Position numbers and translations under genes: made by a program
NCBI GenBank assembly: GCA_030435675.1
Contig: CM059625.1
Location: forward strand, 9,672,001 to 9,736,000
Direction: 5' to 3'
DNA: 64,000 bases
DNA from: Steinernema hermaphroditum
Taxonomy: Eukaryota > Nematoda > Chromadorea > Rhabditida > Steinernematidae
The notes under the pieces: generated by a model
What the model was told of the DNA's origin: nothing
What the model saw: only the letters and a program-made list of their open reading frames with translations
Databases searched by the model: none
Part shown: positions 1 to 11,166 of the stretch, piece after piece
Numbering within the stretch: the stretch's first letter is position 1
Layout: the number at the start of each line of letters is the position of its first letter

Positions 1-1876
1 GGCTCCAAAGACATATCCACTGTCTGTCTCTCCGTTCCATGTTGTTCTTTATGCGCGGCCCTCGTGTGCCGTCCGGTCGGTTGGTCGGCCGATCGATCTC
101 TGTTCGCTTAGCCGTTCTGTATTCAACGCACTCTTCGAAATATTTTGCCAGATTGTATTTTGTAGCATGGACGTGGCACTAGTTGTTATACGCTGTTACC
201 TTGTTCCTGTATGAGCTCTCAAATTTTTTATTGTCTTTGCGTTTGAAATTATTGCAGTGCAAAGAACATTGAATTGCATAAACTCCTTCAAAACTAAAAA
301 AAACAACCTCCTTTATTCAGTGTGATACATGAATTGTGCCATATATTACGGTAATTGTGTGTGCCGCTCTGAGCTAACATCGGAATTTTGGGCGGAAGAT
401 AAGCGGAGATCTCTGCTTACATCCACGGACACCCCAACACGTTCACGTTCGCTTTCTTCTTCCTGTCGTGAGCGCCTTTTCCTTCAGTATTCCTCGGCTT
501 CTTGCTCTCTCTCTCTCCTCAGGCATGTCAACAGCTTAGCGACTACTTAAACATCTAGAGATTCGCGCGCAAAGGAAACATGCGTGAAGCTCGTGAGCAC
601 CGCGACTTGCATTACTTTGAAAGTCAGCTATATCGCGTTTTCTGATTGTGTCCCTTTGTAAAACCACTAGAAAACGTTGTTTTGTTTTGTTTTGTTTTTT
701 GGAACAAACACGTGAGTACAACATTTCGCTTTGGCTACCTAAAAATGTGTTATCCAGGCACCAATAGAAAGAGAGAATGCATAAGTCATTGCACTTCCAT
801 GCTGTTAGAGATCTTGGCAACTCATTACACAAAATGATTTGTGTCACCTACTACAATTATCACTGAAATGTGCACTGGCGACACTCGTGTGTGATTCGGA
901 TAGCAATCGTTTGTAATTCAAGATTTCCGCATTTAGCAGTAATGCTTTTGTTAATTGTCTCATCAAGGGGGACACGTGAACCGTGCTTCGCGAACGATTT
1001 TGAGTCTCAATGGGAAAGTATGCAGACGAGAGGGAGAAGAGTTTTTTTGAACGACGACAGTTGGCGATCGATCGTGTCGGTGCACGCTTACTGCGGAGCG
1101 GCAAATCTTTATTTCGGGTGTCGCTGCGGCGGACGGAACGACGACGCATGCGATGGCGCTGCGGGCGAGCGATGCGCTCCGAGTGTGTTAAATCGAGAGG
1201 GAAGAACGCGCTGTGAACGCATTGTAGAGCGCCGTGGAGAGCTGTGGCGCGACGGCCATTGCATTGTTTAGACGGTTCGCTTTTCTTGTTGGTTGGTGTT
1301 CGATTGCGGTGGATGCGAGCCGATCGATGGAGATTTTCGGCACGGATGAAGCGTCACGGTTTCATATTCCACAATAGGGCGAAAAACGAATCGGCGAATG
1401 GAGAGAAAAGAAAGGGCCAAGCAACGATAGGGTCTCTGATTCACTGTAGTGTTGTAGGGAAGCATACACGATAGACGTTGTAATGCGGGCAAATATAAAT
1501 TAAAAAGAGTAGTGTTGAGAAGCTGATGATTGTTTTCTGCCAGTAATCGCGTGTGTTTCGTGTGAAAGTCACATAATGGCTTAGAAGCAAAGCGTCATTG
1601 GTTTCAGTTTTTAAAACAGATTACTTGTTCGTCCCCTAAGTAATGAAGCACGCCTTCCCACAACTGTTTCTCGTGTATCACGCCGTTTTGAACCAATGCG
1701 CAATGTTTGCATCGCATTTGAGTTCGTGTTACAAGGAGCTATGCATCGACTCGTTGATTCAAAACATATGTGCGCAAATAATCGCGGTCGCGTTTCTGGC
1801 ACTTTGTTATGGCCTGTTAGATCAGTCACTTGTAGCTTATCTTGCAAATAGACCTTCTTTCCAGACTTGACTCGAG
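1..1876. other. intergenic/upstream region, no gene recognised
   Basis: No convincing coding exon was found. The stretch contains a short TTTTG tandem run near 678-700. It probably carries the promoter and 5' UTR of the PP2A B55 gene that starts at 1877, but no specific element could be identified. Open frames here have no splice support and no family resemblance. Confidence 0.5.
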
Positions 1877-3750
1877 ATGGATGACCAGGCATGTACATCG
1901 TTTGAGGTCGGTTCAGAAGAAGAAATCCAGTGGAGATTTTCCCAGATAAGAGGACATATTGACGTCGACGATGCGCCTACCGAGTGTAAGTCTTTTGTAT
2001 TTGTCTGCAACAAAAGCCAAATCTACCTCCTTTTTGATAGTCTTGTTTCCCTTCGGGAATAATACACAATTCCTTGTTGAATGTAGGAGTTTCAAAGATC
2101 ACAGTATGCCCTACTACAAATTTAAATAGTATTTAAAGAATACATGCCTTCCCTTGAATAATAAGAAGCCCATTATTACATATCTATGTTCTCTATTATA
2201 TCTATGCCTTCCTTCTTCCAGCTGAAATCATATCTTGCGTCCAGTTCTCCGAAGATGGCGAATTTCTGGCCATGGGTGACAAAGGCGGACGAGTGCTAAT
2301 TTTTCAGAGAGATCAAAGCGTACGTTTACTCGCGGGCTGTGTCCAACTTCGACTGATATGCTTTAGGGAAAGTATGTGAATGGAATACGATCGAGTGAAT
2401 ACAACACGTACATCACTTTCCAATCACACGAACCCGAATTTGATTACTTAAAATCACTCGAAATCGAGGAGAAGATCAATCAAATTAAATGGTTAAAGAA
2501 GAAGAACCACGCAAACTTCATTATTTCAACAAATGGTATGTCGTTTATATGTGCGAAACTTCTTCAATGACGCTCTTTCAGATAAAACTGTGAAATTGTG
2601 GAAGATCTCTGAACGTGAAAGGAAAGTGGCCGATGGATACTGGAATCTGAGAAATGATGACGGGTCTATGAAGGACCGCCTTGCCGACGGTCTCCAGCTG
2701 CCGAAACTTGTCCCGATGGAACTGATTGTGGAAGCATCTCCCAGAAGAGTTTATGCAAACGCTCACACGTACCACATCAATTCCATTAGTGTAAACTCTG
2801 ACCAAGAGACATTCATCTCATCTGATGATCTCAGAATCAATCTTTGGCATCACGAAATCACGAGCCAGAGTTACAGTATGATTGAATTTTAACTTCTTTC
2901 CATCAACATTTTCTTCAGATGTGGTTGATATCAAGCCTGCCAATATGGAGGAATTAACTGAAGTCATAACTGCCTCGGAATTCCATCCTTCGCACTGTCA
3001 CTACTTTGTCTATAGCTCCTCGAAGGGGTCGATTCGATTGTGCGATATGCGAGATCGCGCCCTTTGTGATAATCATTCCAAGAGTAAGCTTTAAGTTTCG
3101 TCATTTAGCAATTTAACCTTTTTGTTCTAGTTTTCGAAGAAGCTGAGGATCCAACAGCACGTTCCTTCTTCTCAGAGATTATTTCGTCCGTCTCTGATGT
3201 TAAGTTCTCGCACAATGGAAGATATCTGCTGACGCGCGATTATCTCACCGTGAAGGTAAATTTGAAAATCAGCAAAAAAATATCAAAAATCATCTTCAGG
3301 TATGGGATATCAATATGGAGCGAGAGCCCCTTGAAACGTACTATGTTCATGACTACCTCCGTTCGAAACTGTGTACTCTGTATGAAAATGATTCTATCTT
3401 CGACAAATTCGAATGCGCCTGGAGCGGTGACGATAAGTAAGTCATGAATTTACTATTTTTACACATTCTTAACCTTCAGACACATTCTTACGGGTTCCTA
3501 TAACAACTTCTTCCGCACATTCACCAGAGGCACTGAGGCCGAGTCGACCTATGAAGCCAGCGTTGAGTGCAAACAGCGATCAATCACGCAAGGCAGAAGG
3601 AAAGTTGGTTCGGGGAAGAAGCGGAAGGAAGACATCTCCGCGGACTCCTTGGATTTCAACAAGAAGATCCTGCATGCTGCTTGGCATCCGACCGACAACG
3701 TCATCGCCTTGGCGACGGTGAACAACCTGTACATCTTCAACGATCGCTGA
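1877..3750 (+). CDS. sur-6: PP2A regulatory subunit B (B55/PR55 family)
   Basis: WD40 beta-propeller subunit that directs the PP2A catalytic/scaffold dimer to substrates in cell cycle and Ras signalling. Eight exons: 1877-1985, 2222-2319, 2367-2535, 2582-2875, 2919-3083, 3131-3255, 3300-3436, 3480-3750; phases close to give 455 residues, the usual B55 length. The start at 1877 is chosen because [14 protein letters not shown] follows directly, the conserved B55 N-terminus. Signature segments are visible through the protein: [68 protein letters not shown] and the C-terminal NNLYIFNDR. All introns are short GT-AG, the longest (236 nt) being the first. Assignment to the family is from recalled B55 sequences; it is very clear. 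Confidence 0.97.
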
Positions 3751-4580
3751 TCATCAAGCAACGTTCGTATTAAAATATTGCTGTCTTTTGTTGCAAACGA
3801 TTCCCATGTTCTTTAAAACACTCTTTTCCCTTTAATTTCTATTTCAATACAGTACTCACAGTCTTCCCTGTATCAGTCAGTACCGGTGTTATCTAAGGGT
3901 CGGTTCTAAGCGAGCCTCTCCTATAGTCACAAACATGAATTGTGCGCCTGAACCAAAGCGACTGGGCCTTTGCAAGGCCAGCTTACCCCCATCATACACG
4001 TTGTGCACTCGTTACTGGTAGTTCGTGACTCTCTCCAGTTGTAGTTCTCTTTCCCTTATTTAATTTCTCATCCTTCCTGTCCAGCTTCTCCTCCTTTCTA
4101 TTTGTGACATAGTTCGTTCACGATTGTTACTCGAAATTATAAAATTTTCACGTTCTGTTATCCCACGACTCTCGTCGCTTCTTACAGTAACATATCTCCA
4201 ACCCTTTAGCCTGCAATTGATTCCTTAAGTCGTATTTCGGTATCTACAGGCTAGCAACTTGATTTCGTTTAGGCCAGAATGCTCTTGTACAACTAATCTT
4301 ACAGTTACATAACTCCGAGTTGTCTAAGTGTTCGTGCACAATAAAATAGATTGTGATGGTGAGTGATCAAGGACACAGGCAACACACGAAAAAGGATGGC
4401 TTCCTGCAGTGATCCAATTTTGGGGGCCCGAGTTACGCTTCCTTTGGAACAGGACGAGGTGCGGCAAGTATAGCCTAAGGGCATCAGTTCAAACTGGTTT
4501 CTTGCCTCTGTGGTCAACCATCATCGCATCACTTTATCCGAGTTGGTGGTGACCGCTGTCGAAGTGAATGCAACACCTTG
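3751..4580. other. intergenic, 3' UTR of B55 gene and upstream of astacin gene
   Basis: Contains an AT-rich ATTAAAATA stretch near 3770 that could serve as a polyadenylation region. Nothing else is supported: open frames on both strands are short and lack splice or family evidence. Confidence 0.5.
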
Positions 4581-7500
4581 ATGCTCAGATCGGTATTCCT
4601 TCTCACTCTCTGCGCTTCCGTAGCCCTTTGCGCGTCCGAGTATCGTGTGAAGAAAGCTTCACGGGCATCATTGAATCGACTAAAACGGCTTATCAATGAG
4701 AAGACGGAACAGTAAGTCGCGGCTTGATGCTTGTTGAAACAGTCTTTCAGACAGCATAGCGACGAAAAAAAGCTAATTGGCGTGCTCGATGACTCACCGC
4801 TACTAGTGCGCGATCCGACTGCACAACGTCATCACGATGAGCTGGCAGTTAACAACCTCGATGAATACTTTCAAGGGGATGTTGAGCTCTCTGAGACTCA
4901 AGTGGAAATCCTTGAGAAGGAAATTGTTGAATCTGCGGAAGACAGCAAAGCACGACGACGAAGAAAAGTCGGCAAAGCACCGTTGTACAAACGATGGGAT
5001 CGAACAAGGCCAATCAGCTACGACTTCGCCTCTTCCGTGCCGTATTCAACGAGAATTAAAATTCGACAGGCAATACAACTTTGGGAGAGAAAAACATGTG
5101 TGCGGTTTCAAGAAAGTGGTCCTAATGTTGATCGGCTGGAATTCTTTGATGGTGGCGGCTGCTCCAGTTTTGTCGGTCGCACTGGAGGAACACAGGTGAG
5201 TTCTTATTGTTTTTCTTACTGTGTAGGGTAAATATGAAAAATATAAAACCCGCGATCTGTTTGAAGTTCTGAGTATAATGGTTTAAAAAACGTTAGAACG
5301 CTGTTATGGACAGTTAGCGTTGTTTACAGGAAGACTTTTAAGTGAGGCCGCCTGACTCTTCTTTTTCTACAGGGAATTTCAATTTCAACTCCGGGATGCG
5401 ACGTTGTTGGAATAATCTCTCACGAAATAGGCCATGCGCTTGGTATTTTCCACGAACAAGCTCGTCCCGATCAGTCGAGTCACATCACTGTCAACTACCG
5501 GAACATTCCTATAGGGAGGTGGAACAACTTCTATCCAGTTTCTCTGAGCCAGGCTGACGTGTTTGGACTGCCGTATGACGCTGGCTCAGTGATGCACTAT
5601 GGTGCATATGGTTTTGCCACTGATCCGTATACACCTACTATAACTACAACCGACAAAAATCTGCAAAGCACAATTGGCCAGAGAGCAGGGCCCTCATTTC
5701 TGGATTTCGCTGCGGTAACCAATGGCAACATGCTAACATTTGTTCACGTATTTTATAGATCAACATTGCTTATGGTTGCAATCAGCATTGTGGATACCTA
5801 CCATGCCGACACAACGGCTATCCCAATCCGAATAACTGCTCTGAATGCCTCTGCCCTGACGGCTTCAGCGGTTCCATTTGTCAATACGTGCAATACACAA
5901 GTTGTGGAGCTCACATAGCGGTTGAATTTTAATGTTTTAAAATCAGAATTACGAAATCCCGTTAAGGTTTCTCAAGACTCAGTGTCCATCTATAGTCCAA
6001 ATCATCCTTATCAATTTGACTCAAATTCTGAATGCGTTTGGCTTCTCGAAGCGCCTCCTGGAGGAAAAGTGTTCCTCGAATTCGAAGACGTCTTTCAATT
6101 TGGCTGTGAAGACACTTGCGACAAGTCATTCGTGGAGGTTAAGACAGGTCCGGATTTCAGAGTGACTGGCTATAGGTAATGCAGCTCATACGAGCATGCA
6201 TGGTTTACTGTCTCGTTTCCAGATTTTGCTGTTCGACTCGCCCCACAAAGCGATTCCAAACTCTGGGGAATGAAATGCTCGTTTTGTTCAAAGGCAACAG
6301 AGAGCGCAGCCGAGGGTTTAAGGCCAGAGTTTGGTCAGATGTGAGCCCTATATTCACAACAACCAGCTCTACTACAACCGCTGCAACCACAACCACAACC
6401 GTTTCAACAACTGCGTTGACCACCGTAGCAGTTGAAGAATCTACAACTGAAAGATTGGTAGAAGCTTCGACCCAACCAGGCATTGACGTGGAAACAGAAA
6501 TATCAACTCAAAGCACCACCGCACAAATTACACAAGAACCTATGTCAACTGCCAATACCGATGAACCTGTCACAGAGACAACAGCTACTACTACACCTCA
6601 ATCTACTGTTTTCACAACACAGGAAACAACTGAGCTGAATACTGTGACTATTTCAACCGAAAAATCGTCCACTGAGGGAGTTGAAGCTTCTATAACACCC
6701 CCTGTTGCAGGTCCTCTCGACGGTAAGTGTGGAATTTGCTGTTTATGATTGTTTTTCCGAACACGAGTTAACTTTTCCAACAACATACGGGTGTGTTGGT
6801 TGCCATTTGATGTTTGACGCTCACCTTCGGCACTTAACTGCTTTGCATGGTTTTAACTTAAGTACCTGCATAGTTCAAACAGAGAATATTCAAATTGAGC
6901 AGTGTGGCATTGTTTAGAATAGGAGGAGTTGTCAATTATATTGGGTTGAGTCATTGAAGATTTCGCATAGCGTAAAAATGTCATATTTTCGCATTATTTA
7001 CGTCCTTGGTGAAATGGATGGGCGCGTTGATTGGCGACTTATCCATTGCATTCCTCTTGATACTGGAGGTCTATTCTGTTCTGATGGCCAATTTTCTGGC
7101 AGCTCGAAATGGCGAAATGCGAACTGATGTAGGGGCTTCCTATGACATTCATTGTGTGATGGACGGTGACTGCCTTCAACCACGTAGATCTATAGGTCTT
7201 AACGACCGAACGCACCTATCGCTGTGTTCGCCACACATCGTAACGTAAGCTAATCTCAAAAAGCCGGAACCGCCAAATCAAGATGTTCTCTTAACTCCAA
7301 CGTTTCCAATAGGTTAAGTACCATAACAGGTGATAGAAACATACAGTAGGTAGCCAACACTCACAGCTACTAAGCCTACATAGCGACTCTGCGAGCTCAC
7401 TTCTACTTTACGGAAACAGAGGCCAAATGTTGAAAAATTCACACTTCAGGAATGGTGCCTCAGACCTCACATTTTCAACTTGGCCCCCAGAATGGCTCTC

Positions 7501-8187
7501 CGTTTTGAGCTGAGAGATTCCTTTTTTACTATTTATCTAGCTCTCTCTTAGCTCTATCTAATCCTCACCTGTGTTCATCCACAACTAACGACATTAGAGG
7601 AAACCACTCAAAATAAGACCAAGAGGTCGGAAATTGGACCCAAATTTTTTCGACTCAAAACCCCGGATTTTCTGTGAGCGAGGAATCCGGCTCTTGCCCA
7701 CAAGGTGGGCTCACGCTAACCATTCGAATGGTGAATACATTAAATAAAATGTTGAATAATATATCCTAAAAAACTTCATTACAAAAATGCGAAATTTTCA
7801 ATACATCAACCCAATAATATAATGATACCATTGAATTCAGAGTGTCGCTGTCAGCCATGGAGTGAGTGGCAAGGAGGTTGCAGTCAAGAGTGTGGCGGAT
7901 GCGGGAAACGGAAGCGCACGAGAAAGTGTCTCAAAGAGAATTGCCAACGAGAAGAAAAACGCGCATGCAACTTCATGGTTTGTCCTCCAGGAACGAACTT
8001 TTTGATCAACAACGGAGAGTTTCACATTCTCTGGAAAGGCTGTTGCGTGGGACTGTTCCGCTCAGGCAGGTCTTGCTCTGCACTTGAAGATGGCCAAAAT
8101 CCGTTCCTCAAAATCATATCTTCATTGTTAAGCCCTCAGGATGTCCGCAGAAACGCAACTCACCTAAAGCCGGTAGCGGAGGTCTAG
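4581..8187 (+). CDS. astacin-family zinc metalloprotease with EGF, CUB and TSP1 domains
   Basis: Secreted zinc endopeptidase of the nematode NAS group with EGF-CUB-TSP1 tails (the group including hatching/moulting enzymes such as HCH-1). Seven exons: 4581-4711, 4751-5195, 5373-5714, 5759-5920, 5967-6175, 6223-6722, 7841-8187; 711 residues. Signal peptide MLRSVFLLTLCASVALC; prodomain with a basic KARRRRKVGK segment likely cleaved by a furin-type protease; catalytic HEIGHALGIFHEQARPD (zinc histidines and general-base Glu intact) and Met-turn SVMHYGAYGF. An EGF-like segment (CRHNGYPNPNNCSECLC) and a CUB domain follow, then a Thr/Ser-rich linker of about 120 residues and a TSP1 repeat starting CRCQPWSEW. 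The 5920/5967 intron has a weak donor and GTTAAG acceptor, so that junction is less certain. The last intron is 1.1 kb, far longer than the others. Confidence 0.93.
6723..7840 (+). other. long last intron of the astacin gene
   Basis: This 1118-nt intron sits between the Thr-rich linker exon and the TSP1 exon; the neighbouring introns are 39-177 nt. It holds a short protein-like open stretch around 7000-7135 on both strands, but no pair of splice sites joins it in frame to the flanking exons. I see no transposon ends or tandem repeats in it. Confidence 0.6.
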
Positions 8188-9277
8188 TGATGTCTGTATA
8201 TAAGTACTGTACGCATTTAAACATCTGTTGAAGAATGTTGAAAAACTGTTCTCGTAACCGTCATACGGCATAAATGTTTTATTCTCAGAGACATTTCTCA
8301 GACTGTCTAGATAAATGGCGTTCGTGATTAACGTCCGCCCATCAAGATATGTTTTTGTGAGGGCGGTGGTTGTTGCACTCGCTCGCGCGCGTTCACTCCC
8401 AACGCCACATTACCGCGGCGGATTTATTGCTTGTAGGTAGCGGATGAATCTGTCAGCGCCTTACATGTAAACAGTTGCGTACTCCTTCTAATGGTGATCG
8501 CAACACTTACGGCCTATTACTCAACCCTCTTCGGCGCGTGCGCCAGCACGGCCTTTTATTTTATGCCACACATGCGCTTCCTGGCGTGCCCCCTCCGATG
8601 ACTTCACACTTTGCTCGATGTGTTTCTCACTTTCTCTAAGTGGTAATGGATACATTACCCACGGACTACGTCCCAACCCTCTCGGAAAAAGATTTTTTTT
8701 ATCGAACGTGGCCAGTTAGTGATCGGCGACTGCGGCGATATCATCGTGAGAGAGGTCACTACTTAGCACAAAAGCATAAATAAGATGATAGCTATCTGTG
8801 ACCGCATTTTCCGCCAGAACGTTTCCCATCCACGAACAATCAAATTTTCGTTTGTGACCAAAGTCCAATGTCTCTCCTAGCAAATATGTTATCGCTTCTT
8901 CTGTCGCATCGCCAAGTTTTATTTTTTATTTTGATTACGAGGTGGGCCATTCGGGGGGCATTGTGACAGGACATCTTAACTCGCGCTTCGTTTTTGCACT
9001 TTGGGGCTCTTGTCGATCTGAAAGAACGGTCGAATTGGGAGATGTGCTGCCGTGATGTTGCTTGTTGTCGCGCAGACGTCTATTTGTCCCTTTCTTCTTC
9101 CTAAGACATGTGCACTTTCTTTGCAGCGGAATTTATTCAATGCACTGGTAATTATTTTTTTTGTTTTATGCTTCTTCTTTAGTGATCGTCGAGGTAAAAC
9201 TCAACGCTCCGCCCAGAACCGTTCATTCGATCTCCTTAACCTCGACAAAGGTCCTTGAATAAGTCAGTTTGGCTGTC
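8188..9277. other. intergenic, nothing recognised
   Basis: Between the astacin stop and the Fringe start. Several T-rich runs and a GCGCGC-containing patch near 8390 are present; no coding exons, RNA genes or repeats could be supported. Confidence 0.5.
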
Positions 9278-11166
9278 ATGAAACTGACAGCCGCCTTCTG
9301 CGCACTCGTTTTTTTGGTCGCTGGATGGATCACAGTTGAGGTTTGCACTGTGATTGAGTGCCGCATATCAACCATTAACTCTTTCAGGGCTACAGGAGAG
9401 TCGCTCGCGATGCAAGATTAGCTGAAAGTGGACGGAATCGTGTGACGATTTCAGTGAAGACAACGTTCGGATTTCATAATACAAGGGCTAAGGATATTGC
9501 GGATACGTGGTTTCAGTTAGCACCGGAAAATGTGAGTTTTTGTACTTGTCCTCTTTCTGGTCAACAGTGTAGCCACCGGGGACGTTATTGCTACAAAGAC
9601 GACTCAAAGCTTTGTTGCAAAGCAAGAGTAATGCGATTTCAAAAAGAAGCAATTCTTGTTGAACTACAAGAGAACCATAACCGTCGTTCCGGGATCAGCA
9701 AAGGGCATCACAACTCAGTTTTTACAGACCTATAAAACACCAGACGTAGTGTTGCTGTCTGTTTTTGTTAACCTTTGCGCCTTGTTCTTTACAACCTCTA
9801 TTGTAAATACCTCTTTCCTCAACCAGAAGTTTCAGATTTACGTGTTTACGGATGCAAATGATAACACGTTGAACAAGTCTCTCAGTGGTCATCTAATCAA
9901 CACAAATTGCGGCATAGGACACACAAGGTAAAGTGCAACATTTAAATGAAAGGTAACCCGTTTTACCTTTTAGAGACCGTCTAAATTGCAAGATGAACGC
10001 TGAGCTGGAGCTATTTACGAGAAGAATGTCTGAGTAAGTGCGCTTCCGATCAAATTTCCCCATATTGTATTGCGCCCTACGACTGCGGCACATCAGTAAT
10101 TATCGCTTCCTTTCATCTTCTTCGGTCTGTATTGCGCAATTAAAGTAATAAGCGCATCGGTGTTTAACGGTGATGTGAGGCGCCATCGCGCGACAATGTC
10201 CTTTTGAAAATTTGAGCGAAGTGACCTTTGCCTACCTGTGTATCTCGTCAGCAATCGATTTCAGATGGTCGTGCCATTTTGACGACGATAACTACGTTAA
10301 TATAGGGGTGCTTTTGGATGTTTTGGATCTTTATGACCACAACAGAGATTGGTACCTTGGGAAGTCCTCAACACACAGTCCTGTTGAGATTGACACGAAA
10401 AATGGAAAGGTGCGTTTTCATGTAACTTCGTTGGCATAAAACAGCTTCAGGAAGGTTTCTGGTTTGCGACCGGAGGTGCTGGAATTTGTTTGTCCCGAGC
10501 ACTTGTGTCTAAACTGAGGCCTCACATATCCGACAATAGATTGCTTTCTTTGGGCAAGGAACTCCGCGTACCAGACGACATGACGCTCGGATATTTAATC
10601 AGTAAGTTGAATATTTTCATATCAAGATATCGATGTAAAGATAACCCCTTTTGATCTTCCGTTTCGCCACTGACTTTGACGGATTGGCGCCAGCGCTGGC
10701 AGCATTCATTTAATTTCGCGACTCACTGGCTTTATCACTCGCGCCTCGCGCCCCATTGCACCGCGCAATATTTTTTCACGGCACAAAGCTCTTTGTGGAC
10801 GGACACCGAAACGTGAAACAAGATCGCACTTTTAGCTTCTTCTCGGCGCTTATCGCATTTTTCGTTTTAGATCGCCGGCTTGGAGTCCCACTAACATCAA
10901 TCGACCGTTTTCATTCGCACTTTGAGGACATCACCTCAATCGGACACCATGAAATTTACAACCAGGTGTGTCGTTTTCTTTTCCGAACCGTGTAATCCAA
11001 GTTTTTGTTTTAATTACAGGTGAGCTTGAGCGCCGGAAGTTACGACGCTCACCGGCCAAATCTGGTCGCCGTGCCGATTCGGTTTCCTATCGGAAAGGAT
11101 AAACAACGATTTCGGTCACTTCACTGTTTCTTGTTTTCGAAACGATGTCCTGATCTTTTCCATTGA
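9278..11166 (+). CDS. Fringe-type beta-1,3-N-acetylglucosaminyltransferase
   Basis: Golgi enzyme that extends O-fucose on EGF repeats of Notch-type receptors (EC 2.4.1.222). Eight exons: 9278-9340, 9388-9531, 9827-9927, 9974-10033, 10265-10409, 10451-10601, 10871-10965, 11020-11166; 301 residues, about the length of a Fringe catalytic unit with a short stem. Start ATG gives a hydrophobic signal-anchor (KLTAAFCALVFLVAGW). Family blocks in order: ISVKTTFGFHNTRA, IYVFTDAND, WSCHFDDDNYVN with the metal-binding DDD, FWFATGGAGICLS, VPDDMTLGYLI, RFHSHFEDI and the C-terminal CFLFSKRCPD. These blocks match recalled Lunatic/Radical Fringe closely, better than B3GLCT or core-1 galactosyltransferases. 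Introns 3, 5 and 7 are 231-295 nt. Confidence 0.93.

Noticed and set aside
5921..5946. 26-nt intron between the EGF and CUB exons of the astacin gene
   Set aside because: It breaks the CUB frame; extending to the acceptor at 5966 gives a normal 46-nt intron that keeps the frame.
6205..6483. 92-codon minus-strand frame rich in valine
   Set aside because: It is the antisense shadow of the Thr-rich linker of the astacin gene.
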